Positions 1 to 13,200 of a DNA stretch of 64,000 bases are shown here, piece after piece. Numbering within the stretch: position 1 is the first letter of the stretch; each line of letters starts with the position of its first letter. Below the pieces are notes generated by a model. That model was not told the DNA's origin and did not search any database. It saw nothing but the letters and a program-made list of their open reading frames with translations. Origin of the DNA: Utricularia gibba. Taxonomy: Eukaryota; Streptophyta; Magnoliopsida; Lamiales; Lentibulariaceae. The stretch spans positions 1-64,000 of the forward strand of contig CM007989.1 in NCBI GenBank assembly GCA_002189035.1. The letters are read 5' to 3'. The translations under genes were made by a program, and so were the position numbers.

Positions 1-432
1 CCTAAACCCTAAACCCTAAAACCCTAAACCCTAAACCCTAAACCCTAAACCCTAAACCCTAAAACCCTAAACCCTAAACCCTAAACCCTAAAAACCCTAA
101 AACCCTAAACCCTAAACCCTAAACCCTAAACCCTAAACCCTAAACCCTAAACCCTAAACCCTAAACCCTAAACCCTGAACCCGAACCCTAAACCCTAAAC
201 CCTAAACCCTGAACCCTAAACCCTGAACCCTGAACCCTGAACCCTAAACCCTAAACCCTAAACCCTAAACCCTGAACCCTAACCCTAAACCCTAAACCCG
301 AACCCTAAACCCTAAACCCGAATCCCTGAACCCTGAACCCTATGAAACCCTAAACCCTAATCCCTGAACCCTATACCCTAATCCCCGAATCCTAAACCCT
401 AATCCCTGAACCCTATACCCTAATCCCCGAAT
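1..432. repeat. Telomere repeat array (CCCTAAA)n, degenerate at inner end
   Basis: The window opens with tandem CCCTAAA, the C-rich strand of the plant telomere repeat TTTAGGG, in the orientation expected for a left chromosome end. Units are nearly exact up to about 172, with a few CCCTAAAA or CCCTAAAAA variants. From 173 onward variants become common (CCCTGAA, CCCGAA, CCCTATA, ATCCCCGAAT), the usual decay at the telomere-subtelomere boundary. A 22-base block beginning CCCTATACCC occurs twice, near 370 and 411. The array is far shorter than a typical plant telomere, so the assembly probably trimmed it. Confidence 0.97.
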
Positions 433-1205
433 ATTGAATGGTAAATTCTTTAAATGATGTAGCATCTTTTCAGGTATTAGATATTTTTGTCCCTAGGCCA
501 ATTTATTCTAGTGGTTAGATCACATGTCTTGAATGTTTAAGTTTTAAAGAATTGTGAACCCTAATTTCTAAAGCTTTAGGATTCCTAAGGTGACACTTGA
601 AACTTAAAATCCTTAATTCTATAACAGAAATCTTGTTGTGTTAATTTTAAAATGCTAAATTGTAATGCCTAATTATTGAATTGCAAAGCTCAATTCCTAA
701 CCAATTTCACATTTAGGACCAAAACCATTCTGATCTCTAAGTTAGAATTTTTTTTTTAAAAAAAATGTGGAGTTCTAATTGAGGTTGAGAGGTGGCGAAG
801 GATTTAAGCCGAAATTGGAAATCAATTGAGCACGAATAACTTCTCCCGTAAAAGAGGATATAAAGATTGTTTAATGGACATGTCTTATGTTTTGGTCGTC
901 TTGGCTCATGAGCCACTACTGCCGCTGAGGGCTTTTTCGCATGCAGAGTCGCAACTCGCAAATCGATGAATTCGGCGGGTGACTCGTTATACCGCCTGGT
1001 TTTTTTGGCTGCTGATCTCTAGTATATACAACGTGACGCCTTCTGGAACTGCAATCTCTCTTCGTTACCCTGCAAACACCAAAGTGCAGGATTTGTCGGA
1101 AGAAACAGAAAATTAGAGGACCGCGTCTCCCTTTTTAATCATCGTCCACGCCAAATTCTTCGTTTTCCTGTGGATTTTTCTTTGAGCGTCAGTGAATACC
1201 CCAAA
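433..1205. other. Subtelomeric spacer and probable TRA1 promoter/5' UTR
   Basis: This AT-rich non-coding stretch lies between the telomere array and the first TRA1 codon. Only short stray frames occur, with no homology I recognise. Isolated telomere-like words (AACCCTAA near 557) persist. The last ~250 bases presumably hold the TRA1 promoter and leader. I see no clear TATA box or repeat family. Confidence 0.6.
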
Positions 1206-4200
1206 ATGGGCCCTGTTCAGAACTTTGAGCAGCATTCTCGGCACCTGATTGAGCCAGAACTGTGTATGCGAGCTTTTGCTTCTCCTCGTTGCTTTTTTAA
1301 GGGCGTATTTCTTCGTTTTGTCGAACTCTAAGTTTTCTTTTATCTCGGAATTTTGTTTGATGCAGCAATTCAGATGAGGTTGCAAATGGCTATGGAGGTG
1401 CGGGACAGTCTGGAAATATGCCACACGGGGGAGTATCTGAATTTTTTGAAGTGCTATTTCCGAGCATTTTCTGCAGTTCTACATCAAATTACTAAACCTC
1501 AATTCGCAGATAATCCTGAGCACAAGCTGCGTAACGTAATTGTTGAAATCCTGAATCGTCTACCTCACAGCGAGGTTCTCAGGCCCTTTGTCCAGGAGCT
1601 TCTAAAAGTTGCCATACATGTACTTACTACTGACAACGAGGAAAATGGTTTAATTTGCATCAGAATCATTTTTGATCTCCTTCGGAACTTTAGACCGAGT
1701 TTGGAGACTGAAGTTCAGCCTTTTCTCGATTTTGTCTGCAAAATTTACCAAAATTTTAGGGCTACAGCTAGTTATTTCTTTGAGAGTGGTGCAGTGGTGG
1801 CTCCACCACCAGCTCCTCCTTCCACTTCAGGGTCCATTGGGTCATCCTTTAGTGGTGATGACATGAAGGCTATTGATGTTCCTGACCAAATGGGTCCGTC
1901 TGGTACCTATATGGGGGCTTCAAGTGTGCTTAATCCTAGTACGAGGTCATTTAAGATTGTTACAGAGAGTCCCCTGCTTGTTATGTTTCTCTTTCAGTTG
2001 TATAGTCGACTGGTGCAAACAAATATCCCGCATTTATTACCTCCAATGGTGGAAGCAATATCAGTACCTGGACCTGAGAAAGTTCCACCTCATTTGAAGA
2101 ATTACTTTATAGAGCTAAAGAGCGCGCAAGTTAAGGTACACTTCTTTAAATTTCCCATTGAAATGTTGCTTTGGTGAGTAGCAGAAAAAAGTATGTGCTT
2201 ATAGTGAAAGAAGCTTGCCATATGTTTAGATGTTATTTGATTTGCCATGTGTGTCATCCATTGAAATGTAACGGACCACCAGTTCTTTTTGTTTTTTAGC
2301 GGCATTGGTTTCCGCTCATAAGATTAAAATGAAGCCTTCTTAGTAAACTCCACTCAGATCATCTATATCTTGTGTCTTTCAGACTGTTTCATTCTTAACA
2401 TACCTGCTTAAGAGCTTTGCTGACTATATCAAACAACATGAAGAAAGCATATGCAAAAGCATCGTGAACCTGCTCGTTACCTGCTCTGACTCTGTTTCCG
2501 TTCGGAAGGTTGGAATGTTCTTTCGTCATATTTATGTATAACTGTTGCCTCTCGATGTTAATTTGATCCACTTTTTTACTTCCAGGAACTATTGGTTGCT
2601 CTTAAGCATGTCCTTGGGACAGAATTTAAAAGGGGGCTTTTTCCTTTGATTGATACCCTTTTGGATGAGAGGTATGATTCTGAGAAAGGAGTAAATATAA
2701 AATCTCTCATTTTTCATTGCCCATGTTTTGGTTTCGTACTCTCTACTTTTTAGTAAATGTTTTTAAAAAATCTGTCAGTCGTTTACTCTTTACCTTTCAA
2801 GCCTGGCCATCGGCATCCTCCTTTGACATCAACAGAATTTGATTGTTTTTTACAGGGTGCTTGTTGGTAGTGGTCGAGCTTGCTTTGAGACATTGAGACC
2901 TTTGGCATATAGTCTTTTGGCAGAGATTGTTCACCACGTCAGAGGAGATCTTTCATTGTCACAGGTGTAGTAGAAGTTTATGGTTGCAATTTTTACTGGG
3001 GATGAATTTAGACAGTTATTTTCATTGCATGATGATGATTTGATGTCATTTATAACTGCAGCAGTAAGCTTTTCTGTTATATTTAATTTCTGAAGGACGC
3101 ATTTCTAAGTTTCTGCGTTATCCCCCTAAGCATATTCCTGAAAATACTCCTATTCGTAATTACATTTTCTCTATGTCCAATGGGATTGACTTTAGTTATT
3201 TTTGTTCTCCTGTCCTGCAGTTATCACGAATTATTTATATCTTCTCAAGCAACATGCATGATTTATCATTGTCATTGAGCATTCATACCACGTGTGCTCG
3301 CTTGATGTTGAACCTGGTATGTGCTCCAACCGAGTGCTCTCCAACGGAGTTTTCACTTTTATGTGCTTTACTATGAGTTTCCAATTTTGTAGGTGGAACC
3401 AATATTTGAGAAAGGCATAGATCAGATGACGATGGATGAAGCCAGAATTTTGTTGGTACGTTTTCTGTAATTGGTTTCCTGAATTTTGATGAGCAACCTT
3501 GTGTGCCAAGTAACTTGCCGCTCCTTTTATGATTGAGATGGATAATATACTTGTATATCAGGGAAGGATATTGGACGCCTTTGTGGGAAAATTCAACACT
3601 TTCAAGCGCACAATCCCTCAGGTACTTTATGTATACCATGCAACCATACAACATGTGGGCCCTTCTGGCAATAACTCACAATTAACAAAGCAAATTCCAC
3701 CTCTTCATATTCTTCCGAAGTAGCTTTTTTTTATTCAGTGATCTGCAGATGATTTCTTGTCTTCAACATGTTATTCCTAATCTTCATATAAAATTAAATT
3801 TGGGGGGGGGGGGGGAAGAGATTCATTGGATGGATTCCCCATGATAGATTAAAGTAATGTGCGGACTACAAAACTAGGAAATCAATATCCGCTGATTCGG
3901 AATTATGTGATCCTTATGGACTTCTTTTAGATAGTGAGGAGTTGCTATTCCCTTTCTATTATTATAAATGCCAAGTTTTTAACGAGGAGCTGTTTTATAA
4001 ATCTTGTGAAACTATTATTCAATGTGTGTGGGTTTGGGTTACCTTGTATATGTTTGCACATATGTAGCTGCTAGACGAAAGTGAGGATGGGAAAAGTGGG
4101 AAGTCAAAACTTGAAGTGTCAGTACAGGTAAATTTATAATGACATGGTTTAGCTGTTATTTTATTGTGATGCATCACCATGCTTGTGGGAATGTTAAGTC

Positions 4201-7200
4201 CCTTTTATTTCAGAATCTTCGATATTTATGATCCACACTTTTATGCCACTGCTCACAGGTCATGCTGAAATAGAATCAGAAGTAAGAATAAGATTGCAGT
4301 TTTGAAAATTTAAGCCATATTTCAGAATATGTTATTTGCTCTTGGTTTTATATTAGTAAAATCATTGTCTTTATGTTGGTTTCTTGAAAGCTTGTCAAAC
4401 TGACCTGTTGATAGTTGCAAGGATTATTCTCTGTATGTATTGATGATAATGGGTACAAATCCTGTAATTATGCTTTTTTTATTTTGTACATATTTTCAAA
4501 TCTTTATCGAAAAATACTTATAGGGAGCGATTGAGCATCAAAAAAAATTTCTTAAAGGAGGCTACTTTGTTGTTCTTTTTATTTAAATGGATCACTACTT
4601 ATAAATGACTTCATTCTTCCAGGTGGTTCTTAATTCACCAATTCCTGTTGAGCATTCCAAGGAAATCAGTGATTGCAAACAACTTATAAGGACCTTAGTT
4701 CTGGGTAAATTTTATCATTCTGCTGCAACTTTTCAGTTAAAGGGTCATAGTAAACAGGAGGTCATATTTGTCTGCTGCTGAATGTGGCTTCTCTTCCAAC
4801 TTTTCACCATGGAAAACCTCACAGGAATGAAGACAATTATCTGGAGCATAACTCATGCACATGTTCCTCGGTCACAGGTATTTCCAAATTATGTACATTT
4901 CATTGAAATCTGTTCCTTATGCTATTGGTTGTATCATAGGTTTCACCTTCTGCACATGGGACTCCTCAGCAAGTGCTTGCATCTATTTCTGGCTCTTCAG
5001 TATCTCAGCCTTTCAAGGGCATGAGAGAAGATGAGGTATATGATTTGCTGATGCTACCATTGGAATCAATGGTGTCAGTTAGAAACACATCTAATTTCTC
5101 CTGTATGGCAGGTCTGCAAGGCCTCAGGTGTTCTGAAAAGTGGTGTGCATTGCCTAGCTTTATTTAAAGAGAAGGATGAAGAACGAGAAATGATCCATCT
5201 GTTTTCCAGTATCTTAGCCATTATGGAACCACGTGATTTGATGGACATGTTTTCTCTGTGTATGCCACAGCTTTTTGAAAGCATGATCTCAAACAGCCAG
5301 CTGGTCAACATATTTTCTACTCTTCTGCAATCTCCAAAAGTCTTCCGCCCTTTTGCTGATGTTTTAGTTAATTTTCTTGTTGGTTGCAAACTTGATGTTC
5401 TTAATCTTCCTGATTCACCCGCTGCAAAACTTGTCTTGCATCTCTTCCGGTTTCTGTTCAGTGCTGTTGCAAAGGCACCATCAGAGTGTGAGCGGATCCT
5501 TCAGCCTCATGTGCCTACAATCATGGAGACCTGTATAAAAAATTCAATGGAGATCGAGAGACCAGTTGCTCATTTGCAACTTCTTCGTACAATGTTTCGT
5601 GCCCTCACTGGTGGTAAGTTTGAGATTCTTCTTCGGGATTTGATTCCAATGCTACAGCCGTGCTTGAACATGCTGTTAGCAATGCTTGAGGGGCCCAATG
5701 GTGAAGATTCACATGAAATTCTGTTAGAGCTTTGCTTGAATTTGCCTGCAAGGCTGAGCTCCCTCCTACCTCACCTTCCTCGTTTGATGAAGCCCCTGGT
5801 TATGTGCCTAAGGGGAAGTAGTGAACTCGTCAGTCTTGGTTTAAGAACCCTTGAATTTTGGATTGATAGCTTGAACCCTGATTTTCTCGAACCAAGTATG
5901 GCAAATGTGATGGCTGAGGTGATTTTGGCTTTATGGTGGCACTTAAGGCCCTCACCATATCCCTGGGGTTCAAAATGCTTGCAACTCCTTGGAAAGCTAG
6001 GTGGTCGTAACAGGCGCTTCCTGAAAGAGCCACTTGCCCTTGACTGCAAGGAAAACCCAGAGCATGGTCTTCGAGTAATTCTGACATTTGAGCCTTCCAC
6101 TACATTTCTTGTGCCTCTAGATCGCTGCATCATCCTTGCAGTGGCTGCTGTCATGCAAAAGAACAGCTGCGTGGATACCTTCTATAGGAAAGAGGCACTT
6201 AGGTTTCTTCGTGTGTGCCTGGCATCCCAACTAAATTTGCCTGGTTTAGGAAATGATGAGGCATCATTAACTAGGCAACTGTCGGCCTGCATAGGCCTGA
6301 ACGTTGATCCATCATATAGAAGATCTGATACATCTGATATGAAGGTCAGACACTATCTGTAATTACTTTTTTCTGCAAATTATTGCTGTACATTGGCTTA
6401 GGTAACAGCTGCCATTGATATGAAGTTTACTTTAAATGTACTCTGATAGTTTTCCTTCTCGTGCGAAAAACAGACATTGCCTAGTTGTTATACTTTGTAA
6501 GTTTTGTAACTTTGTATGCATCTCATGTGGTCCTTAGTTTAATCATCATAAGTTTTCACAGTGCAACAATGTCATAATAACAATTTTCGAGAAGATTGGA
6601 TTGTCTTTTCTAACCGATTTGAGTTCCTTAATTCATTATTCAATATTTTGAGTTATTTAGAATGGCTTTTGCAGGCTGACTTGGGTGTCAAGACCAAGAC
6701 TCAACTAATGGCAGAGAGATCTGTCTTTAAGAGTCTCTTGGTCACAATTATTGCATCTAGTGCGGAGCCTGAGTTAATTGATCACGGGATGAATATGTTA
6801 GCCATATCTGTCGCCATTTTGCTATCATATTTCATATCGAGAGTCCAGCTTTTCAGAGTTCTATTTCTGGCCTATCTGCAAATGCGTCTGGGCTTCCAAC
6901 AAATTTTAATATGACTTCCAAGACAAGGCAGAATGCATCTCTGAAAGAGTTGGATCCTTTGATCTTCCTGGATGCTTTGGTAGAAGTCCTGGAAAGTGAA
7001 AACAGAGTGCACGCGAGGGCTGCACTGAATGCACTGAATACTTTCACAGAGACACTTCTGTTCCTTGCTAACTCTAAACACTCGGAACTCTTGGTGCCCA
7101 GGGAGGACCTAGCACTCCTTTGAATGTGTCTAGCCCCTCAATGAGCCCCGTATATTCAACTCTGCCAGGTGTCAGGGTTCCTTGTTTTGAGCAACTTCTA

Positions 7201-10200
7201 CCTCGCATTTTACATTGTTGCTATGGAAGCACTTGGCAGGCACAAATGGGAGGTGTCATGGGGCTTGGAGCACTGATTGGGAAGGTTACTCTCGAAATTC
7301 TGTGCCATTTTCAAGTTCGTATTGTTAGAGGCTTAGTCTTTGTTCTTAAGAGGCTTCCGATATATGCAAGTAAGGAACAAGAAGAGGCAAGCCAGGTACT
7401 TACTCATGTTCTCCGTGTGGTGAATAATGTTGATGAAGCTAACAATGAACCTCGGAGACAAAGTTTTCAGAATGTTGTCGAGTATTTGGCTTCAGAGTTG
7501 CTCAATTCCAACTCTTCTGTAAACGTTCGGAAGATTGTGCAGTCTTCTTTGGCACTCTTAGCAAGTAGGACTGGTAGTGAAGTTTCTGAGTTGCTTGAGC
7601 CATTGCACCAGCCGTTGGTTCAGCCTCTCATCATGCGGCCTTTACGGTCAAAGACTGTTGATCAGCAGGTAATGGTGCATTATTGTTTGTAAGAATTACT
7701 TGACTAGCTTAGTTTTGACTAGCGTACTCTTGCAGGTAGGGACAGTTACTGCTCTGAATTTCTGCCTTGCTTTGAGACCCCTCTTCTTAAGTTGACACCA
7801 GAACTCATTAACTTTTTACAAGAAGCTTTGCAAATAGCTGAAGCTGATGAAACTGCGTGGGCTGTGAAATTTATGAATCCAAAGGTGGTTACATCTTTGA
7901 ATAAACTTCTAACTGGTTGCATAGAACTTCTTTGCACAGCAATGGCTTGGGCTGACTTTAAAACTCAGACTCATTCTGACTTGCGAGCTAAAATAATTTC
8001 AATGTTCTTCAAGTCTCTAACAAGCAGGAATCCTGAGATTGTTGCTGTTGCCAAGGAAGGCCTTCGTCAGGTTTCTTGAGTTTACTTTCTCATGCCTTTA
8101 GCTAGTGTTATATTACAGAAATGTACATGGGATTTTATGGAAATTGTTTTCTTCAACCGTAGGTTATTTTACAGCAAAGGATGCCCAAAGAACTTCTTCA
8201 AAGCAGCTTGAGGCCTATATTAGTTAATTTGGCACATACCAAAAATCTAACAATGCCTCTTTTGCAAGGGCTCGCGCGGCTCCTTGAACTTCTTTCTAGT
8301 TGGTTTAATGTTACATTAGGTGGTAAGTTGTTGGAGCACCTTAAGAAATGGTTAGAACCTGAAAAACTTGCACAGTGTCAGAAGTCCTGGAAGGCTGGTG
8401 AGGAACCTAAAATTGCCGCTGGTGAGAATTTGCTTTACAGTCATCTGAGTATTATATGCCCTTTGTACAAAAGTCTGTCATGAGCTATTACTAACATCTA
8501 AACCTAATTATGCAGCCATCATTGAGCTTTTCCACCTGCTCCCTTCTGCGGCTGGAAAGTTTCTTGATGAGCTTGTAACTTTGACTATCGATTTGGAAGA
8601 AGCACTTCCACCTGGTCAATTTTATAGTAAGATCAACAGCCCATATCGCCTGCCGCTCACCAAATTTCTCAATCGGTATCCAACAGCTGCTATTGATTAC
8701 TTTCTTGTACGTCTGAGCCAGCCCCAGTATTTCAGGAGGTACAGATTAGATATAGAATACAGATCAGCCCTGCTTTGATGTTCATTTATTGTTTTTCTTT
8801 TCCTTCTTTTCTGGGTTTGTGTTCATTTCTGAGTTGAGCAGGCTTATGTATATAATACGATCTGATGCTGGTCAACCATTGCGAGAAGAACTTGCCAAGT
8901 CACCGGAGAAAATAATATCCAGCGCATTTCCTGGACTGTTGCCAAAAGCGGAAGCAAGTGAGGGCTCTTCTATCCCTGCTGGTTCTCTCACTTATGATGA
9001 AAATCCTATCATACCAAAAACAGAAGATTCTGCTCCATCATTAGTTACTTCTGGGACCACTTCAGATGCTCATATCCATGGTCTTGCCTTGGTGAAAAAT
9101 CTGGTGAAGCTGATGCCTGGCTGGTTGCAAAGTAACGTTGTCCTTTTTGATACACTGGTTCTGTTATGGAAATCACCCACTAGAATATCTCATTTAGAGA
9201 ATGAGCAGGAACTGAACCTAATGCAAGTAAGTCAAACCAAATCCCTTCTCAAAATTATATATATATATATATTCTCTTGTCACATGACAAGACTGCAGAA
9301 TCACCTTCTGTCCTTTTTCCAACTCCCACATGTTTTCCTTTTTAATGGATTTTACCCTCCTAAAATTTTGCACACCAAAGCATCTCAGCATGATAGATGT
9401 TTTGTGCAGCTTCCTGCCCAGTACCACATTTTACCTGATTCATTCTTTCATGCTTGGATTATTTTCTTGTGCTGGAAAAGAACGAGACTATGAAATTGCA
9501 CTAAAGCTACCTTGGTGTCCTTAGCTCTTCCTTTTCTCAACTAGTTCCTGGTTCCTTGTTCGTATAATGTAGGGTACACTTAACTTGAAGAGCTAGTATG
9601 AACTACATGATCTAATTGCTTGCCATTTTTCACTCTGTTGAAAAAAGAGAAGGTTTGGTCTTTCTTGAGCTTAGTGTTATTGCAATTCTGATGGCCTGTG
9701 CAGGTAAAAGAAAGCAAGTGGCTGGTGAAATGCTTCCTGAATTATCTGCGACATGAGAAGAGTGAAGTCCAAATATTATTTGATATTCTTTCCATCTTCC
9801 TATATCGGACTAGGATTGACTTTACCTTCCTAAAGGATTTCTATATTATTGAGGTAATTGATTATGATACATTTTTTATTTTCAAGATAATGTTACCTTC
9901 TATGCATCCTTTTTCACGCCTGACCCCTATGTCACATCTGATGTTCGTATTTTTTCTTGGTAGGTTGCCGAGGGTTATCCACCATATTTGAAGAAAACTT
10001 TGTTACTTCATTTTCTAAAACTCTTTCAGCTGAAGCAATTGAGTAATGATCATCTGGTTATCGTAATGCAAATGCTTATTCTCCCTATGTTAGCTCATGC
10101 TTTTCAGAATGGGCAAACATGGGAGGTCGTTGATGCAGCCACCATCAAGACAATTGTTGACAAGCTGTTGGATCCACCAGAAGAGGTACATATATGCCAA

Positions 10201-13200
10201 GGTTTCCAGTTGGTTTATAGCATGTTTCCCTTCATCCATGGTGTGGACTTCATGAATTGGTCAAGCATATATATATTGAACAACATGTTTGAAAGATAAT
10301 GTGGAGTTAATATAGGTGCCTAGTCATTTGTACTCTCTCTGCACTGGTTTGTTTTGTAGTTGAAACTTGAAAATCTTTAGTGCTCTACATATTTTAAGGA
10401 ATGTTCTTTGTTCCCTGCTCCATGTATTAAATATCCTGCTTGTTATGGCCATCAGGGATTGATGATTCTGATGTCACAACAATGTGTGTGTATTAATTTG
10501 CTTCATTATCTTCTGGTGCTTACGAAGATTAAACAAGGATGTAGGAGTAATTTAACTGGTTACGTCGGGTGGCATGGGAGAGGAAGGAGCTTTTTTTTGG
10601 CGGGAGTGTGAGGAGGGGGGGGGGTGGATTACCTACTTTTTAGGGTTTTATCTGGAATCAGAGTGAATGCTGTGTGCTATTCCTGCACGTTTTCAATCTT
10701 ATTTATGCATGTGCATTGTGTTTTTGATATGTTCTCACGAGGAACTTTATTAGGTATCTGCTGAATATGATGAGCCTGTGAGGATTGAGCTTCTGCAGCT
10801 GGCCACCTTGTTTCTCAAGTATCTTCAGAATGACCTTGTTCATCACCGAAAGGAACTCATTAAATTTGGTTGGAATCATCTCAAGCGTGAAGATAGTGCC
10901 AGTAAGCAATGGGCATTTGTCAATGTCTGTCACTTTCTCGAAGCATATCAGGCTCCCGAAAAAATAATTCTTCAGGTACATACACAAGCTGATATGACAT
11001 GTTCAGATGTCTGAAATTTTTTCGAAGTATATGCTTATGTACATCCTCATGGTTAGATGCATATAACATAGATGGACATTGACATAAATTCTGAATGGAT
11101 GGTGGCTAAGTTAAAAACAGAACTATCTGGTCTGTCCAACACTTGGGTTGAAATGACCACATTTATTAAAAACTTCTGTCAGTCTTAGGTTATGCCTGCC
11201 TAGATTGTACTGAAATCTTGAGGTCTAAGATGGGCCTTCATTTGTGTTTCTGGATGCACTGACACCTGAAACAACAGGTTTTCGTCGCACTCCTAAGGAC
11301 TTGGCAGCCAGAAAATAAGACATTGGTGAAGCAGGCGCTTGATATACTTATGCCTGCTCTTCCACGGAGATTACCCCTTGGGGACTCACGCATGCCAATA
11401 TGGATACGTTACACAAAAAAAATATTAGTTGAAGAGGGTCATTCGATTCCCAATCTCATTCATATATTTCAGCTCATTGTTCGCCATTCAGATCTTTTCT
11501 ACAGCTGCAGGGCACAGTTTGTCCCTCAGATGGTGAATTCTCTAAGTAGGCTTGGTCTGCCATACAATACAGCAGCAGAAAATAGACGCCTTGCAATTGA
11601 ACTTGCGGGGTTGGTTGTCAACTGGGAAAAGCAAAGACAAAGTGACCCAAGGAGAGGAACCAACATTGAATACCCTCTCCAGAGCATCGATACAATGAAC
11701 CTTAGCCCTCCAGGTGGGGATTCAAGACTTCCTCTTGATGTATCTTCATTTCCTGAAGATTCAACAAAGAAGATAAAGATTGAACCTGGTCTGCCATCTC
11801 TTTGTGTTACATCACCTGGGGGATCCACTTCTATTCCAAATATTGGAACTCCAAGTTCTATGGGGCCAGCTGATGAAGAGTTCAAGCCTAATGCTGCTAT
11901 GGAAGAGATGATAATAAATTTTTTGATAAGAGTATGTTGCCTCTTTTTTGAGTGTGGAAAATGATTCAATCATGGTTGCCTTATTTAATGTGTTCTTGTA
12001 AATATCATTCAAGCTTTTTTTTTAAGAGAAATGGGTGCTTGTGGATCTTAGTGGATTCTCTATTTGTGTTAGCCTCTGAATTTGTTTTGCATTTGCTATG
12101 CAGGTTGCCCTAGTCATAGAACCTAAAGATAAGGAATCAAATTTAATGTACAAGCAAGCTTTGGATTTACTCTCGCAGGCTTTGGAGGTGTGGCCTAACG
12201 CTAACGTCAAGTTCAATTATTTGGAGAAGCTGCTGACCAGTACTCCATCATCTCAATCAAAGGACCCATCAACAGCCTTGTCTCAGGGGCTAGATGTAAT
12301 GAACAAGGTTCTAGAAAAGCAAGCTCATCTATTTGTCAGAAATAATATAAACCATATTTCCCAAGTATGTGCCGCCTGGTTGTTTTCATTTTGTATTAGA
12401 CATATCTTTTTCCAATACTAAATGTGTGATTTTCTACCCAATTTTATAATCTCTCTTTTTAAAAAATGTTATTTGCAGAGCCTGGAACCTTGTTTCAAGT
12501 TCAAAATGCTTGATGCTGGAAGTTCTTTGTGTTCTTTGTTGAAGATGGTTTCTGCTGCATTTCCTCCAGAATCGATGAGCACCCCGCAAGATGTAAAGAT
12601 GTTGTATCAAAAAGTAGAGGAGCTTGTACAGAAGCACCTTGCTGTTGTTGCAGCTCCACAAAATTCTGGAGAAGATAATTCGGCTAGCATGATTACTTTT
12701 GTTCTTTATGTCATAAAGTCTTTGTCAGAGGACCACAAAAACCTTGTGGATCCGTACAATTTGGTAAGAGTCCTTCAGCGTCTTGCTCGGGATCTTGGTT
12801 CATCGGGTGGTACTTATGCGAAACAGGTAATCAAGTATTTGGTAAATCACATCTGTTGGTGCATTTACTCTAAAATGTTAATTATCAGTGCAAAAGTTCA
12901 GTTAATCACATCTCTTTTGACTATGTTGAATTATTGTAATATATCATATTGATCGTATCTTGCCTCATCAAGCTTTCATGCTTGCTTTGTTGCTTAACTA
13001 TGTCAGAGAACAGATCCAGATGCTGTGGTTACTTCCTCTCGCCAAGGAGCAGATGTTGGTGTCATCGTTATGAATTTGAAATCAGTACTGCAACTTATGG
13101 GCGAAAGAGTCATGTTGGTTCCCGAGTGCAAGAGAATTGTGATCCAAGTGCTTAATTCCTTGCTATCTGAAAAGAGCTCAGATCCCTCAGTTCTCCTCTG

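Noticed and set aside
481-545. A-box-like words (TAGTGGTTAGATCAC) resembling a tRNA or tRNA-derived SINE
   Set aside because: No B box, no cloverleaf, no tail and no target-site duplication.
3794-3816. G-tract at ~3802-3815 in a TRA1 intron as a functional G-quadruplex
   Set aside because: A single uninterrupted run in an intron, with no conserved context. Its length is also unreliable given the homopolymer problem.
11526-11969. 147-codon open frame on the minus strand
   Set aside because: It mirrors a conserved TRA1 exon on the plus strand.
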